In this document: in pieces, positions 17,073 to 25,653 of the stretch
Numbering within the stretch: the first letter of the stretch is position 1
Layout of the letters: each line of letters starts with the position of its first letter
Origin: Maribacter orientalis
GTDB taxonomy: Bacteria > Bacteroidota > Bacteroidia > Flavobacteriales > Flavobacteriaceae
DNA: 64,000 nucleotides
Reading direction: 5' to 3'
Assembly: GCF_900109345.1 (NCBI RefSeq)
Contig: NZ_FNZN01000002.1
Coordinates: 310,001 to 374,000, forward strand
Notes under the pieces: generated by a model
The model's input: the letters and a program-made list of their open reading frames with translations, nothing else
The model's database searches: none
Told to the model about the DNA's origin: nothing
Position numbers and translations under genes: made by a program

Positions 17073-19505
17073 TCATTCTGAACGTAAACTTTTAACCGGG
17101 TTGACTATCGCTGCTTTAATACTTTGATAGCTTACCGTAACTACCGCTACCATAATTGCTAGAAATGCTGCCAATGCAAAAATTCCAAACCCAATTTCAA
17201 TTCGGTATGAAAAATCTTCAAGCCACTTGTTCATGGCATACCAACCCAACGGCAAAGAGACCAAAATAGCTATCCCTACCAATTTTAGAAAGTCTACCGT
17301 AAGTCGATAAGAAATCTGACTTACAGTAGCCCCCAATACTTTTCTAACGCCAATTTCTTTAGTACGCTTTTCAGCATTAAAGGCAGCTAATCCAAATAAT
17401 CCCAAACAAGCAATGAAAATGGATAGAATAGTAAAAATGAAAAATATTTGGCTAAGCTTTTGTTCCGCTTCATAAGTGGTATTAAAAGCTTCGTCCATAA
17501 ACTGATAATCAAATGGTTGACCAGGTGCCATCTCATTCCATTTATTTTCTATCTCGGCAATTGAATTTGAATAATCACCGCCACTTAAGCTTATCGCCAT
17601 ATTTTCTGCAGTATTTTCTAAATGCATTCCTAATGCTCCTATATTTTCCCGAAGCGATTTAAAATGAAAATCTTTTACCACCCCAATAATGGTGTAGTAA
17701 GTAGGATCTTCCAATTCTATCTCCTCAGAAATTCGCATCCCTAACGCTTCCTCTGCAGTTGCATTTAAAAGTGGCAAGGTGGCTTCATTAATAATCAAAG
17801 CGGTTGAATCTGTGACATACTGCTTATTAAAATCGCGCCCCGCAACAATATCCATCTGCAACGTCTTTAAATAATCCGTATCTACCCCCCAGGTCTGCAT
17901 TTGAATTGCATTTTCTTGACTTCTAACACCTTCCAGAAAGAATGAACTATCCGATCGCCATGACGGCGTAGGGTAATAGTTACTTAAGGTGACATCTTCA
18001 ACATTGCCCATTTTAAGAATTTCTTCTTTGAATGTATTTGTTCCAGACCCTAAAGGACTTATCTCGTTGATCAACAACACTTGGTCTTTTGCAAAGCCTA
18101 AATCTTTACTCTGTATATAATTTAATTGCTGAAATACTACCAACGTGCTTACAATAAGAAAAACGGAAATTGAAAATTGAAATATTACCAAAGCATTTCT
18201 TATTCTACCATTACCTACACTTTCTGATGTTCCACCCTTTAGGGTTTTTACGGGAGTAAATCTAGACATGAAAAAGGCAGGGTAGCTTCCTGAAAAAAGT
18301 CCCAACACTATAGTCGCAGCCAGCAATACCAGCCAGAATAGCGGTTGTGTAACAGGAATGGTAATGGACTTACCCGTGAAACCGTTAAAAAATGGCAATG
18401 CTATCGTTGTGATCAATAATGCAGCTATTAATGAAATAAATGCTATTAAGCCAGATTCCGTCAAAAATTGAAAAATCAAATTCAATTTATTTGACCCCAA
18501 GGTTTTTCGAACACCCACTTCTTTGGCTCTTTTTAACGAGTGCGCCGTTGAGAGGTTCATGAAATTTACACTTGCCAAAATAATCAAGAACAGCCCTATA
18601 AATGAAAGTATATATATGTTCTGTATACTACTGGTAGCATTCATTTCCGAGCTTCTATCGGAATATAAATGAATATCTGTTAAAGCCTTAGTGTGGTAAC
18701 GTATATAATTACCTGATGCCGCAAAGGATTCTGCCGTCATACCTGGAAAATATTTTTGTGCCCATGGCAACATATACCTTTCCAGCATGCCCTGTAATGG
18801 CTCTTTAAAATCTTCTACAGATGCTCCGGGTATTAATTTTATGAACGTGAAATAGTTATTACTGCCCCATAACTCTTCTCTTGATGCAACATTACCTGCC
18901 ATTGCCAAAAAAACACTGTATTCGTTAAAATAAGAGTTTTTGGGCATATCATCAATAATCCCTGTTACTGTATAGGTATCGGAATTATCCAGAAGTAAAT
19001 CTTGTCCCAGAACATCTGTTGATCCAAAGTATTTTTCTGCGGCTGTTTTTGTCAGCACTAAGGAGTTTGTAGCTGTTAACGCGGTTTTAGGGTTACCTGT
19101 CATTAAATCAATCCCGAAGAATTCGAAAAAAGTGGAATCTACATAGGTTACATGGGTTTCTTTAGAACTTTTATCACCACCTACCTTTTTTAAGTACATG
19201 CTACCCACCGTCCTGAAACGTACTGTAGATTCTACCTGAGAATAATCTCTTTTTAAGGCTGCCGCCATTGGCGGTGCAGATTCAGCTGCCTTTGTTTCCG
19301 CTCCACCAAATTTTATATCCGTATCTATTCGGTAAATACGGTCTGCATCGGCAAACATTTTATCATAGCTCAGTTCATCATATATGTACAATGAAATCAT
19401 TAGTGCCCCAGCCATACCAATGGCAAGACCAAATGTATTTAGGAACGTAAAAAAGGCTTGCTTCTTTAAACTTCGCCATGCGATTTTAATATGATTTTTG
19501 AACAT
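17073..19505 (-). CDS. Double-FtsX ABC permease, copy 2
   Basis: 810 residues from the ATG at 19505, chosen because all four paralogues begin with MFKN/MLRN-type starts followed by K-IAW/AFR; the open frame runs 67 codons further into the upstream gene in a different frame, and that extension has no permease similarity. Layout: initial helix, MacB periplasmic domain, FtsX block (RAKEVGVRKTLGS), second periplasmic domain, FtsX block (RTKEIGVRKVLGA), end NPVKSLRSE. It is strikingly similar to copy 1 over its whole length (for example identical RSLKKQ-FFTFLNTFGLAIGMAGAL starts apart from one residue), which points to tandem duplication. Confidence 0.88.
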   Translation of the reverse strand: MFKNHIKIAWRSLKKQAFFTFLNTFGLAIGMAGALMISLYIYDELSYDKMFADADRIYRIDTDIKFGGAETKAAESAPPMAAALKRDYSQVESTVRFRTVGSMYLKKVGGDKSSKETHVTYVDSTFFEFFGIDLMTGNPKTALTATNSLVLTKTAAEKYFGSTDVLGQDLLLDNSDTYTVTGIIDDMPKNSYFNEYSVFLAMAGNVASREELWGSNNYFTFIKLIPGASVEDFKEPLQGMLERYMLPWAQKYFPGMTAESFAASGNYIRYHTKALTDIHLYSDRSSEMNATSSIQNIYILSFIGLFLIILASVNFMNLSTAHSLKRAKEVGVRKTLGSNKLNLIFQFLTESGLIAFISLIAALLITTIALPFFNGFTGKSITIPVTQPLFWLVLLAATIVLGLFSGSYPAFFMSRFTPVKTLKGGTSESVGNGRIRNALVIFQFSISVFLIVSTLVVFQQLNYIQSKDLGFAKDQVLLINEISPLGSGTNTFKEEILKMGNVEDVTLSNYYPTPSWRSDSSFFLEGVRSQENAIQMQTWGVDTDYLKTLQMDIVAGRDFNKQYVTDSTALIINEATLPLLNATAEEALGMRISEEIELEDPTYYTIIGVVKDFHFKSLRENIGALGMHLENTAENMAISLSGGDYSNSIAEIENKWNEMAPGQPFDYQFMDEAFNTTYEAEQKLSQIFFIFTILSIFIACLGLFGLAAFNAEKRTKEIGVRKVLGATVSQISYRLTVDFLKLVGIAILVSLPLGWYAMNKWLEDFSYRIEIGFGIFALAAFLAIMVAVVTVSYQSIKAAIVNPVKSLRSE

Positions 19506-19534
19506 GATTTTCGTTTTTTGATTGATGATTTTTT

Positions 19535-21970
19535 TTATTCTGAACGTAAACTTTTGACCGGATTTACAATGGCTGCTTTTATACTTTGATAGCTTACCGT
19601 TAGCACAGAAATTAAAATCGCCAAGAATGCCGCCAGAAGAAAAACCCACCACGGAATGGTTATTCGATATGTAAAATCTTCTAACCACTTGTTCATGACA
19701 ATCCAACCCAGTGGTAAAGAAATTAAAATAGCAATACCAACCAACTTCAAGAAATCTATCGTAAGTCTCATGGATATTTGACTTACACTGGCACCCAAAA
19801 CCTTACGTACCCCTATTTCTTTAATTCGCTTTTCTGCATTAAATGCAGCCAACCCAAAGAGACCCAAACAGGCAATTAACAGGGAAAGGACGGTGAAGAT
19901 GATGAAAATATTACCTAATCTTCGCTCACTTTGATAGGTATTATTAAAGGCATCCTCCATAAAATAGTAATCAAAGGGTTCACCAGGCACAATGGTATTC
20001 CAAACACCTTCTATTCGTGCAATGGCGTTAGAGAAATCACCTGCCTGTATTTTTACGGCCAAAGCGTAAGCTCTGTCTCCTAACCTAAGACTTACTGCAT
20101 CGATTTCTTCTTTTAACGAAGCAATATGAAAATCTTTAACAACACCGATTATGGTAAAATACTCTGGATTATTTGAGTCAAAATTGGGGGTATATCGTTT
20201 GCCGAGAGCTTCTTTCGGGCTTAATTTCATTATTCTTACCGCGGCTTCATTGATTATAATAGTCGTAGAATCATTTCCGAAATTTTTATCAAAATCACGG
20301 CCAGCTACCAATTCAAAATCCATGGTCGAAACATAGTCATAGTCAACCGCCCATGTCTGCATGCTTACCGCATTCTCTTGATTGGTACCGCCTTCTTCAG
20401 GACTAAAAGTAGAATCACTTCGGCTAGAAGGCGTCGGGAAAAAACTACTTAATGTGGCATCTTTTACAAAGCTCAATTGTTTCACCTGTTCTTTAAAAGA
20501 GTTGACCTTATCGCCTGCAGTATATACATCATTAATAATCAAAACCTGATCTTTAGAGAATCCTAGGTCCTTACCTTGTATATACTTTAATTGTTGGTAA
20601 ACTACCAACGTACTCACGATTAAAAAGACTGAAATGGCGAACTGAAATACAACTAGGGAATTTCTTATCGTTCCGCCACCAACACTGCTTCCGCCACCCC
20701 CTTTTAACACTTTAACAGGCATAAATCGCGACATAAAAAATGCGGGGTAACTTCCTGCAAATAGACCTAAAATAACTACCGAACCTAAAAGGATGACCCA
20801 AAAAACCGGGCTACTAAAGGGTATGTAAACCTCTTTATTCGCAAGCTCATTAAAAAAAGGTAATGCAATAACAGCAAAAACCAGGGCGAGTACTAAGGAA
20901 AGAAAAGATATTAATCCGGACTCCACCAAAAACTGCCGTACCAAATCTATTTTATTTGACCCCAATGTTTTTCGTACCCCAACTTCCTTTGCTCTTTTTA
21001 GAGAGTGCGCCGTAGAGAGATTCATAAAATTAACACTAGCTAAAACAATAAGAAATATTGCTATAAATGATAGAATATAAATACTTTGAATATCATTGTT
21101 AGCACTAATTTCGGCCACCCTATGTGATTTCAAATGAATATCGGTCAATGGCATCGTGCTATAAACCAAGTAGCTACCAGATTCCTTTAACTGTTCTTCA
21201 GTTATACCCGGCATAAATTGTTGTACCCCAGGAATGACATATTTACCTAAAAATCCCCGTAATTGTTCTTGTATATCTGCAGCTTTGACCGATGGTATTA
21301 GTTTAATAAATGTCTGATAGTTATTACTGCCCCAATTAATCTCTTTGGCATCACCATTCCCTTCCATAGATTCAAAAACAGAATAATCCCTTAAGAAAGA
21401 ATTCTGTGGAAAATCATCAATGACACCAACTATGGTATAAGTCTCTTCATTATTAAGCACCAAATTTTGTCCTACCGCATTGCCAATCTCAAAATGTTTT
21501 TCAGCAGCCGTTTTAGTTAGCACTAACGTATTTGGATTTTTTAAAGCCGTTTTCACATCGCCTGACAATAATTCTACCCCGAACATTTCAAAAAAGCTAG
21601 GGTCAACAAAAGTGGTCTGCTCTTCTTTTACATTAGCTTGATCATCCGCCTTACGAACCAATGCACTACCCCGAGTTCTAAACCTAGTGACCAACTCGAT
21701 TTCAGAAAAATCATTTTTTAATGCAGCAGCCATGGGAGCTGGTGTTACGGCAAACTCACGTGCATCGCCACCAAATTTTATGTCTGCATGAATTCTATGA
21801 ATGCGATCAGAATCGGTAAACATTTTGTCATAACCCATTTCATCATGGATGTATAATGATATAAGTAGTGCCCCAGCCATGCCAATAGCTAGACCGAATG
21901 TATTGAGAAATGTAAAAAAAGGTTGCTTTTTAAGACTTCTCCAAGCGATTTTGATATAGTTTTTAAACAT
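19535..21970 (-). CDS. Double-FtsX ABC permease, copy 1
   Basis: 811 residues from the ATG at 21970; an earlier in-frame ATG at 22015 would add 15 residues absent from the paralogues. Same double module as copy 2: helix near 20-42, periplasmic domain with the motif DIHLKSHR, FtsX block starting RAKEVGVRKTLGS, second periplasmic domain, FtsX block starting RIKEIGVRKVLGA, end NPVKSLRSE. It lies 107 bases after the first ATPase gene and 29 bases before copy 2. It is most likely the ancestral partner of that ATPase. Confidence 0.88.
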   Translation of the reverse strand: MFKNYIKIAWRSLKKQPFFTFLNTFGLAIGMAGALLISLYIHDEMGYDKMFTDSDRIHRIHADIKFGGDAREFAVTPAPMAAALKNDFSEIELVTRFRTRGSALVRKADDQANVKEEQTTFVDPSFFEMFGVELLSGDVKTALKNPNTLVLTKTAAEKHFEIGNAVGQNLVLNNEETYTIVGVIDDFPQNSFLRDYSVFESMEGNGDAKEINWGSNNYQTFIKLIPSVKAADIQEQLRGFLGKYVIPGVQQFMPGITEEQLKESGSYLVYSTMPLTDIHLKSHRVAEISANNDIQSIYILSFIAIFLIVLASVNFMNLSTAHSLKRAKEVGVRKTLGSNKIDLVRQFLVESGLISFLSLVLALVFAVIALPFFNELANKEVYIPFSSPVFWVILLGSVVILGLFAGSYPAFFMSRFMPVKVLKGGGGSSVGGGTIRNSLVVFQFAISVFLIVSTLVVYQQLKYIQGKDLGFSKDQVLIINDVYTAGDKVNSFKEQVKQLSFVKDATLSSFFPTPSSRSDSTFSPEEGGTNQENAVSMQTWAVDYDYVSTMDFELVAGRDFDKNFGNDSTTIIINEAAVRIMKLSPKEALGKRYTPNFDSNNPEYFTIIGVVKDFHIASLKEEIDAVSLRLGDRAYALAVKIQAGDFSNAIARIEGVWNTIVPGEPFDYYFMEDAFNNTYQSERRLGNIFIIFTVLSLLIACLGLFGLAAFNAEKRIKEIGVRKVLGASVSQISMRLTIDFLKLVGIAILISLPLGWIVMNKWLEDFTYRITIPWWVFLLAAFLAILISVLTVSYQSIKAAIVNPVKSLRSE

Positions 21971-22077
21971 GATTCTCGTTTTATGATTGATGACAATTTT
22001 ATTATCCGTGATCAAGGGATAAGTTTGGTTGGTTTGGTCTGTTGGCTGATTACTTGTTGATTGATGAATAAACTCGG

Positions 22078-22773
22078 CTACATCATGGCTCCTATTGCCC
22101 TATTTTGGCTCTCGGTAACTACTTGACCATCAAATAGATTCACCACTCTATGGGCATAATGTGAATCTCTATCTGAGTGCGTAACCATTACTATGGTGGT
22201 TCCCTCTTGGTTTAATTCTGTTAACAGGTTCATTACCTCTATGCCGTTTTTAGAATCTAGGTTACCTGTAGGCTCATCTGCCAGAATCAATTTCGGATTC
22301 GTTACTACCGCTCGTGAAATAGCTACACGTTGTTGCTGACCACCCGATAATTGCTGAGGAAAATGCTTTTCTCTATGTGCAATTTTCATACGCTCCAAAA
22401 CCTTCATTACTTTTTCTTTACGCTCCGCTTTGCCCATTTTCAAATAAATCAATGGCAGCTCTACATTTTCAAATACCGTAAGTTCATCTATTAAATTAAA
22501 GCTCTGAAACACGAAACCTAGATTTCCTTTTCTTAACTGTGTACGTTGACTTTCTTTTAAGCCCCCAACTTCGTTACCAGCGAAATTGTAACTACCATCG
22601 GTAGGGTTATCTAACATACCTATAATGTTTAGAAGGGTAGATTTACCGCAACCCGAAGGTCCCATTATCGCGACAAACTCACCATCCTCAACTTTTAGGT
22701 TAACGTTGTTCAATGCTAAGGTTTCTACTTCTTCCGTTCTAAAACTCTTTTTAAGATTCGTAATGGTTATCAT
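22078..22773 (-). CDS. ABC transporter ATPase, MacB/LolD type (first copy)
   Basis: 231 residues, ATPase only. Walker A GPSGCGKST (about 38-46), signature LSGGQQQRVAISRAV, Walker B LILADEPTGNLDS and H-loop VTHS are intact and textbook for the LolD/MacB group. It stands between the HlyD adaptor gene (64 bases upstream) and permease copy 1 (107 bases downstream). It would sit on the cytoplasmic face of the FtsX-type permeases. Confidence 0.92.
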   Translation of the reverse strand: MITITNLKKSFRTEEVETLALNNVNLKVEDGEFVAIMGPSGCGKSTLLNIIGMLDNPTDGSYNFAGNEVGGLKESQRTQLRKGNLGFVFQSFNLIDELTVFENVELPLIYLKMGKAERKEKVMKVLERMKIAHREKHFPQQLSGGQQQRVAISRAVVTNPKLILADEPTGNLDSKNGIEVMNLLTELNQEGTTIVMVTHSDRDSHYAHRVVNLFDGQVVTESQNRAIGAMM

Positions 22774-22837
22774 TTTCGATTGATTTTAATTGTTATATAA
22801 AAGACAGCGCTACACCGCCCCTTGTGACAGTTTGTTT

Positions 22838-24088
22838 CTATTTTAATACTATTCTTTCGGCCTCTCCGAAATTATCATAGTTACTTGAAATTACTTTTTC
22901 ACCCGCTTGCAAGCCTTCCAATACTTCATAGAATCTAGAGTTTTGTTTTCCTATACGGATGTTTCTTTTAATGGCCTCGTCACCATTTGGTCCTACTACA
23001 AAAATCCATTGTCCTCCTGTGCTTTGAAAAAAGCTTCCTTTAGGTAATAAAAGTGCATCATTAGATTCTCCCAATTGTAATTTTATATTATAACTCTGAC
23101 CTGATCGTATCGTTTCTGGTTTGTTATCTGTAAAAACCAAGTCTACCTTAAACCTTCCATTTCTTACTTCCGGATATACTTTTCTCAAACGCAAAGGAAA
23201 CTCTGTGCCGTTACGTTCTAAAACTGCCGTTAAATCTCTTTTTACACGATCAATATAATGCTCGTCAATATCAGCTTCAATCTTATAATCGGTCAATACA
23301 TTTATCTGACCAATTCGCTGCCCTTGTGCTATATTCTGACCAATTTCAGCATCTAAAAACCCTAATTGACCATCGGCCGGGGCGCGCACATTTAAATGAT
23401 CCAATCGTTGGTATACCATGCCTAAAGTTTTCTGCATTCGGTCTAAATCGGTATCCAATCCTTTTAATGACGTTTCACGCAGTTCATCATCTTGTACGGT
23501 CTGTACTTTTATAATTTCATACTGCTTTTGAGATAGCTCATAATTTTCTTTCGAAAGTTGATAGACTTCTTTAGATATTAGCTCATCATCATACAAGGCC
23601 TTATTTTGCTCATAATTTCGCTTCAGACGCTGCAAATCGGTACTTGCCGTTGCCAATGATTTTCTACCTTCTACCTGTCTTGAATCGAAATTCATCTTAG
23701 TCGACCGCAAATCGTTTTGCTTCAATGCCAAATTACTTTCGCTTGCCAAAATCTGTTCATACAAGTTCATATTTTCCAACTTAAGGATGATGTCTCCTTT
23801 TTTGACTATAGCACCTTCTTCAATTAATTTTTCACTAACGCGACCACCTTCATAGGCATCCATATAAATAGTGGCAATAGGAGCAACATTCCCATTAATG
23901 GTGATGTAATCATCAAACTTCCCTGCTGTTACATCGACAATAGACAGTTTGTCCTTTTCGGTCCTAAAGGTTGAAACAGAACTCCCGAACAAAAGTTTAT
24001 ATCCGACAAATAGGATAAATAAACCTATTGCGATGTACCCATAATGCTTGGGTCTTAATCCTTTTTTCTTTTCTAATTTTATATCCAT
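22838..24088 (-). CDS. HlyD-family periplasmic adaptor
   Basis: 416 residues. A single N-terminal membrane anchor (about 17-36, YGYIAIGLFILFVGYKLLFG) precedes an adaptor fold: a biotinyl-lipoyl half-motif (EEGAIVKKGDIILKLEN), a long alpha-hairpin coiled coil (about 105-215), the return lipoyl half (APADGQLGFLDAEIGQNI) and beta-barrel/membrane-proximal domains. Adaptors like MacA link an inner-membrane ABC permease to TolC. It lies 17 bases after the tolC stop codon, so the two are certainly cotranscribed. Confidence 0.9.
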   Translation of the reverse strand: MDIKLEKKKGLRPKHYGYIAIGLFILFVGYKLLFGSSVSTFRTEKDKLSIVDVTAGKFDDYITINGNVAPIATIYMDAYEGGRVSEKLIEEGAIVKKGDIILKLENMNLYEQILASESNLALKQNDLRSTKMNFDSRQVEGRKSLATASTDLQRLKRNYEQNKALYDDELISKEVYQLSKENYELSQKQYEIIKVQTVQDDELRETSLKGLDTDLDRMQKTLGMVYQRLDHLNVRAPADGQLGFLDAEIGQNIAQGQRIGQINVLTDYKIEADIDEHYIDRVKRDLTAVLERNGTEFPLRLRKVYPEVRNGRFKVDLVFTDNKPETIRSGQSYNIKLQLGESNDALLLPKGSFFQSTGGQWIFVVGPNGDEAIKRNIRIGKQNSRFYEVLEGLQAGEKVISSNYDNFGEAERIVLK

Positions 24089-24105
24089 CTTTCGTGTTAC
24101 TGTTT

Positions 24106-25452
24106 CTAGTTTATATTAAATACGGGTAATCCTCTGTAAAAATCTAAAGTACTTTTATTGATTTCTGAACGAAGTCTCACCTGTAAATTTTCATTTTGTG
24201 CACTAGCGAATAAATTTTTTGCAGTAAACAATTCAAGTGCGTTGATCATACCTTTTTCATAGCGTTTTTGAGCAATCGTGAATGCTAAGTTTTGCGCCTC
24301 CATTTTTTGATTACTCTGTACCAATTCTACCAAAAGTGAATTATAATCTTGTACCAATTGCTGTATTGCCTGAAAAAGCACTTGTTCTTGCGTCTTTAAA
24401 TTATTTTCTGCCCTAAGCCGTTCAATTTTTGATTGTTTCACCCTAGATCTTGCAGACCACCCGTTACTTATAGGAACATTTAAATTTATACCTACATATT
24501 GTGAGGTATTATCTCTAAACTGCTCTCTAAAAGGTAATGTATTGCCCAATGTATCTCGTGTAGTCTCGAAATAGCCTGTACCCACACCAGCAAATAGTGA
24601 TAGTGACGGATATAGTCTTCCCCTTGAAATTGCCACCTGCTTTTTAGCTGCCTTAGCTCTCAATTCTTGCGCCTTTATTAAAGGTAAAAATTCTCGTGCC
24701 TCATCGTAAATTGAATCTGATTTTAGCTCGTTATCCTCTTGCACCTCTTCTATGGCACCCAAATCTTCTTGAATCGAAATATCTGAAGTATTCTCTAAAT
24801 TCATTTCTTGAATCAGAGTAAGTTTGGCGCTGGCCAATTGATTATTACTTTGTGTCACATTCAACTTATCTGTCAATAATAAAGATTCCGCTTCATACAA
24901 ATCGGCACCAGCTTTCAGCCCTAATTCGATTTGCTTTTCAACTAAATTATAATTCGATTGTGAAACGGATAACTGTTCTTTTGAAATGGCTACCAACCCT
25001 TCAAAAAATTGAATATCATAAAAAGCCTGCATAACCCTAAATGCCAACAAATACTTTTGTTGTAAAACTTCTTCTTGAGTCGCCTTATATAAAAACTTTG
25101 ATGCTTTAATGGAATTGATTTTCTGAAATCCTTGAAACAAATCTATCGACGATTCTAGCGAATAGTTATTCGAATAAAAATCTTGATTAACGAATGTTCC
25201 TGTATTTGGATCTTCAGCTCTACCAAAACTGATATTATAATTACCACTTGCATTTACAGATGGCAATAAATTTCGGATAGATTGTCTATAGGTCTCCTTA
25301 TTCGATTGGTTGGTATACTCAACATCATTAAGCTGTAAATTATGCTCTAAGGCAAATGTTACACACTCCTCTAATGTCCACGTTTCTTGAGCAAAGATGG
25401 AACCCCAAATGGTTAAGAGTAAAATAGTTGTTATTTTAAATTTTTGATTCAT
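24106..25452 (-). CDS. TolC-family outer-membrane efflux protein
   Basis: 448 residues. The signal peptide is MNQKFKITTILLLTIWGSIFAQ. The remainder shows the duplicated TolC repeat: each half has beta-barrel strands (GNYNISFGRAED; GINLNVPISNGW) and long heptad-rich helices. It would form the trimeric outer-membrane channel for the export system encoded downstream. It is the first gene of the operon, with a candidate sigma-54 promoter ending 26 bases before its start codon. It has no lipobox, unlike many NodT-type members. Confidence 0.92.
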   Translation of the reverse strand: MNQKFKITTILLLTIWGSIFAQETWTLEECVTFALEHNLQLNDVEYTNQSNKETYRQSIRNLLPSVNASGNYNISFGRAEDPNTGTFVNQDFYSNNYSLESSIDLFQGFQKINSIKASKFLYKATQEEVLQQKYLLAFRVMQAFYDIQFFEGLVAISKEQLSVSQSNYNLVEKQIELGLKAGADLYEAESLLLTDKLNVTQSNNQLASAKLTLIQEMNLENTSDISIQEDLGAIEEVQEDNELKSDSIYDEAREFLPLIKAQELRAKAAKKQVAISRGRLYPSLSLFAGVGTGYFETTRDTLGNTLPFREQFRDNTSQYVGINLNVPISNGWSARSRVKQSKIERLRAENNLKTQEQVLFQAIQQLVQDYNSLLVELVQSNQKMEAQNLAFTIAQKRYEKGMINALELFTAKNLFASAQNENLQVRLRSEINKSTLDFYRGLPVFNIN

Positions 25453-25477
25453 TTCTATATTGGTATGCCATACTCAT

Positions 25478-25493
25478 TACTATATATGTGCCA
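25478..25493 (-). promoter_or_regulatory. Candidate sigma-54 (-24/-12) promoter of the export operon
   Basis: Minus strand reads TGGCACATATATAGTA. The -24 half TGGCAC is perfect; the -12 half TAGTA matches TTGCA at three of five positions and has GT instead of GC at the usual 10-base spacing from GG. No TAnnTTTG box is found before tolC. The predicted start lies about 15 bases upstream of the tolC ATG. A small palindrome GTATG-C-CATAC (25463-25473) overlaps the predicted transcript start. The divergent neighbour encodes a sigma-54 activator. Confidence 0.5.
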
Positions 25494-25587
25494 AAACTAC
25501 AACTACCTGTTTATCAGTAATTTATATTTTTAAAAGAAATTCAAAATTAAGGATACTGTAAAAATGTTGTACAGATATTGTAAAATA

Positions 25588-25607
25588 TTTTGACACTGTG
25601 TTGAAAA
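25588..25607. promoter_or_regulatory. Dyad, possible activator (enhancer) site
   Basis: Inverted repeat TTTTGACAC-T-GTGTTGAAA, with 7 of 9 arm positions paired and a perfect ACAC-T-GTGT core. It lies about 95-115 bases upstream of the -24 element and about 50 bases before the activator's start codon, a position suited to NtrC-type binding and autoregulation. Purely inferred. Confidence 0.3.
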
Positions 25608-25653
25608 TATAATCTTCTATGTGTAGTTTTAAATACGTTAATCGATTTCTCAA

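Noticed and set aside
19506-19706. 67-codon N-terminal extension of permease copy 2
   Set aside because: It overlaps the preceding permease gene, resembles no permease N-terminus and contains no membrane segment; the paralogues start at the equivalent of 19505.
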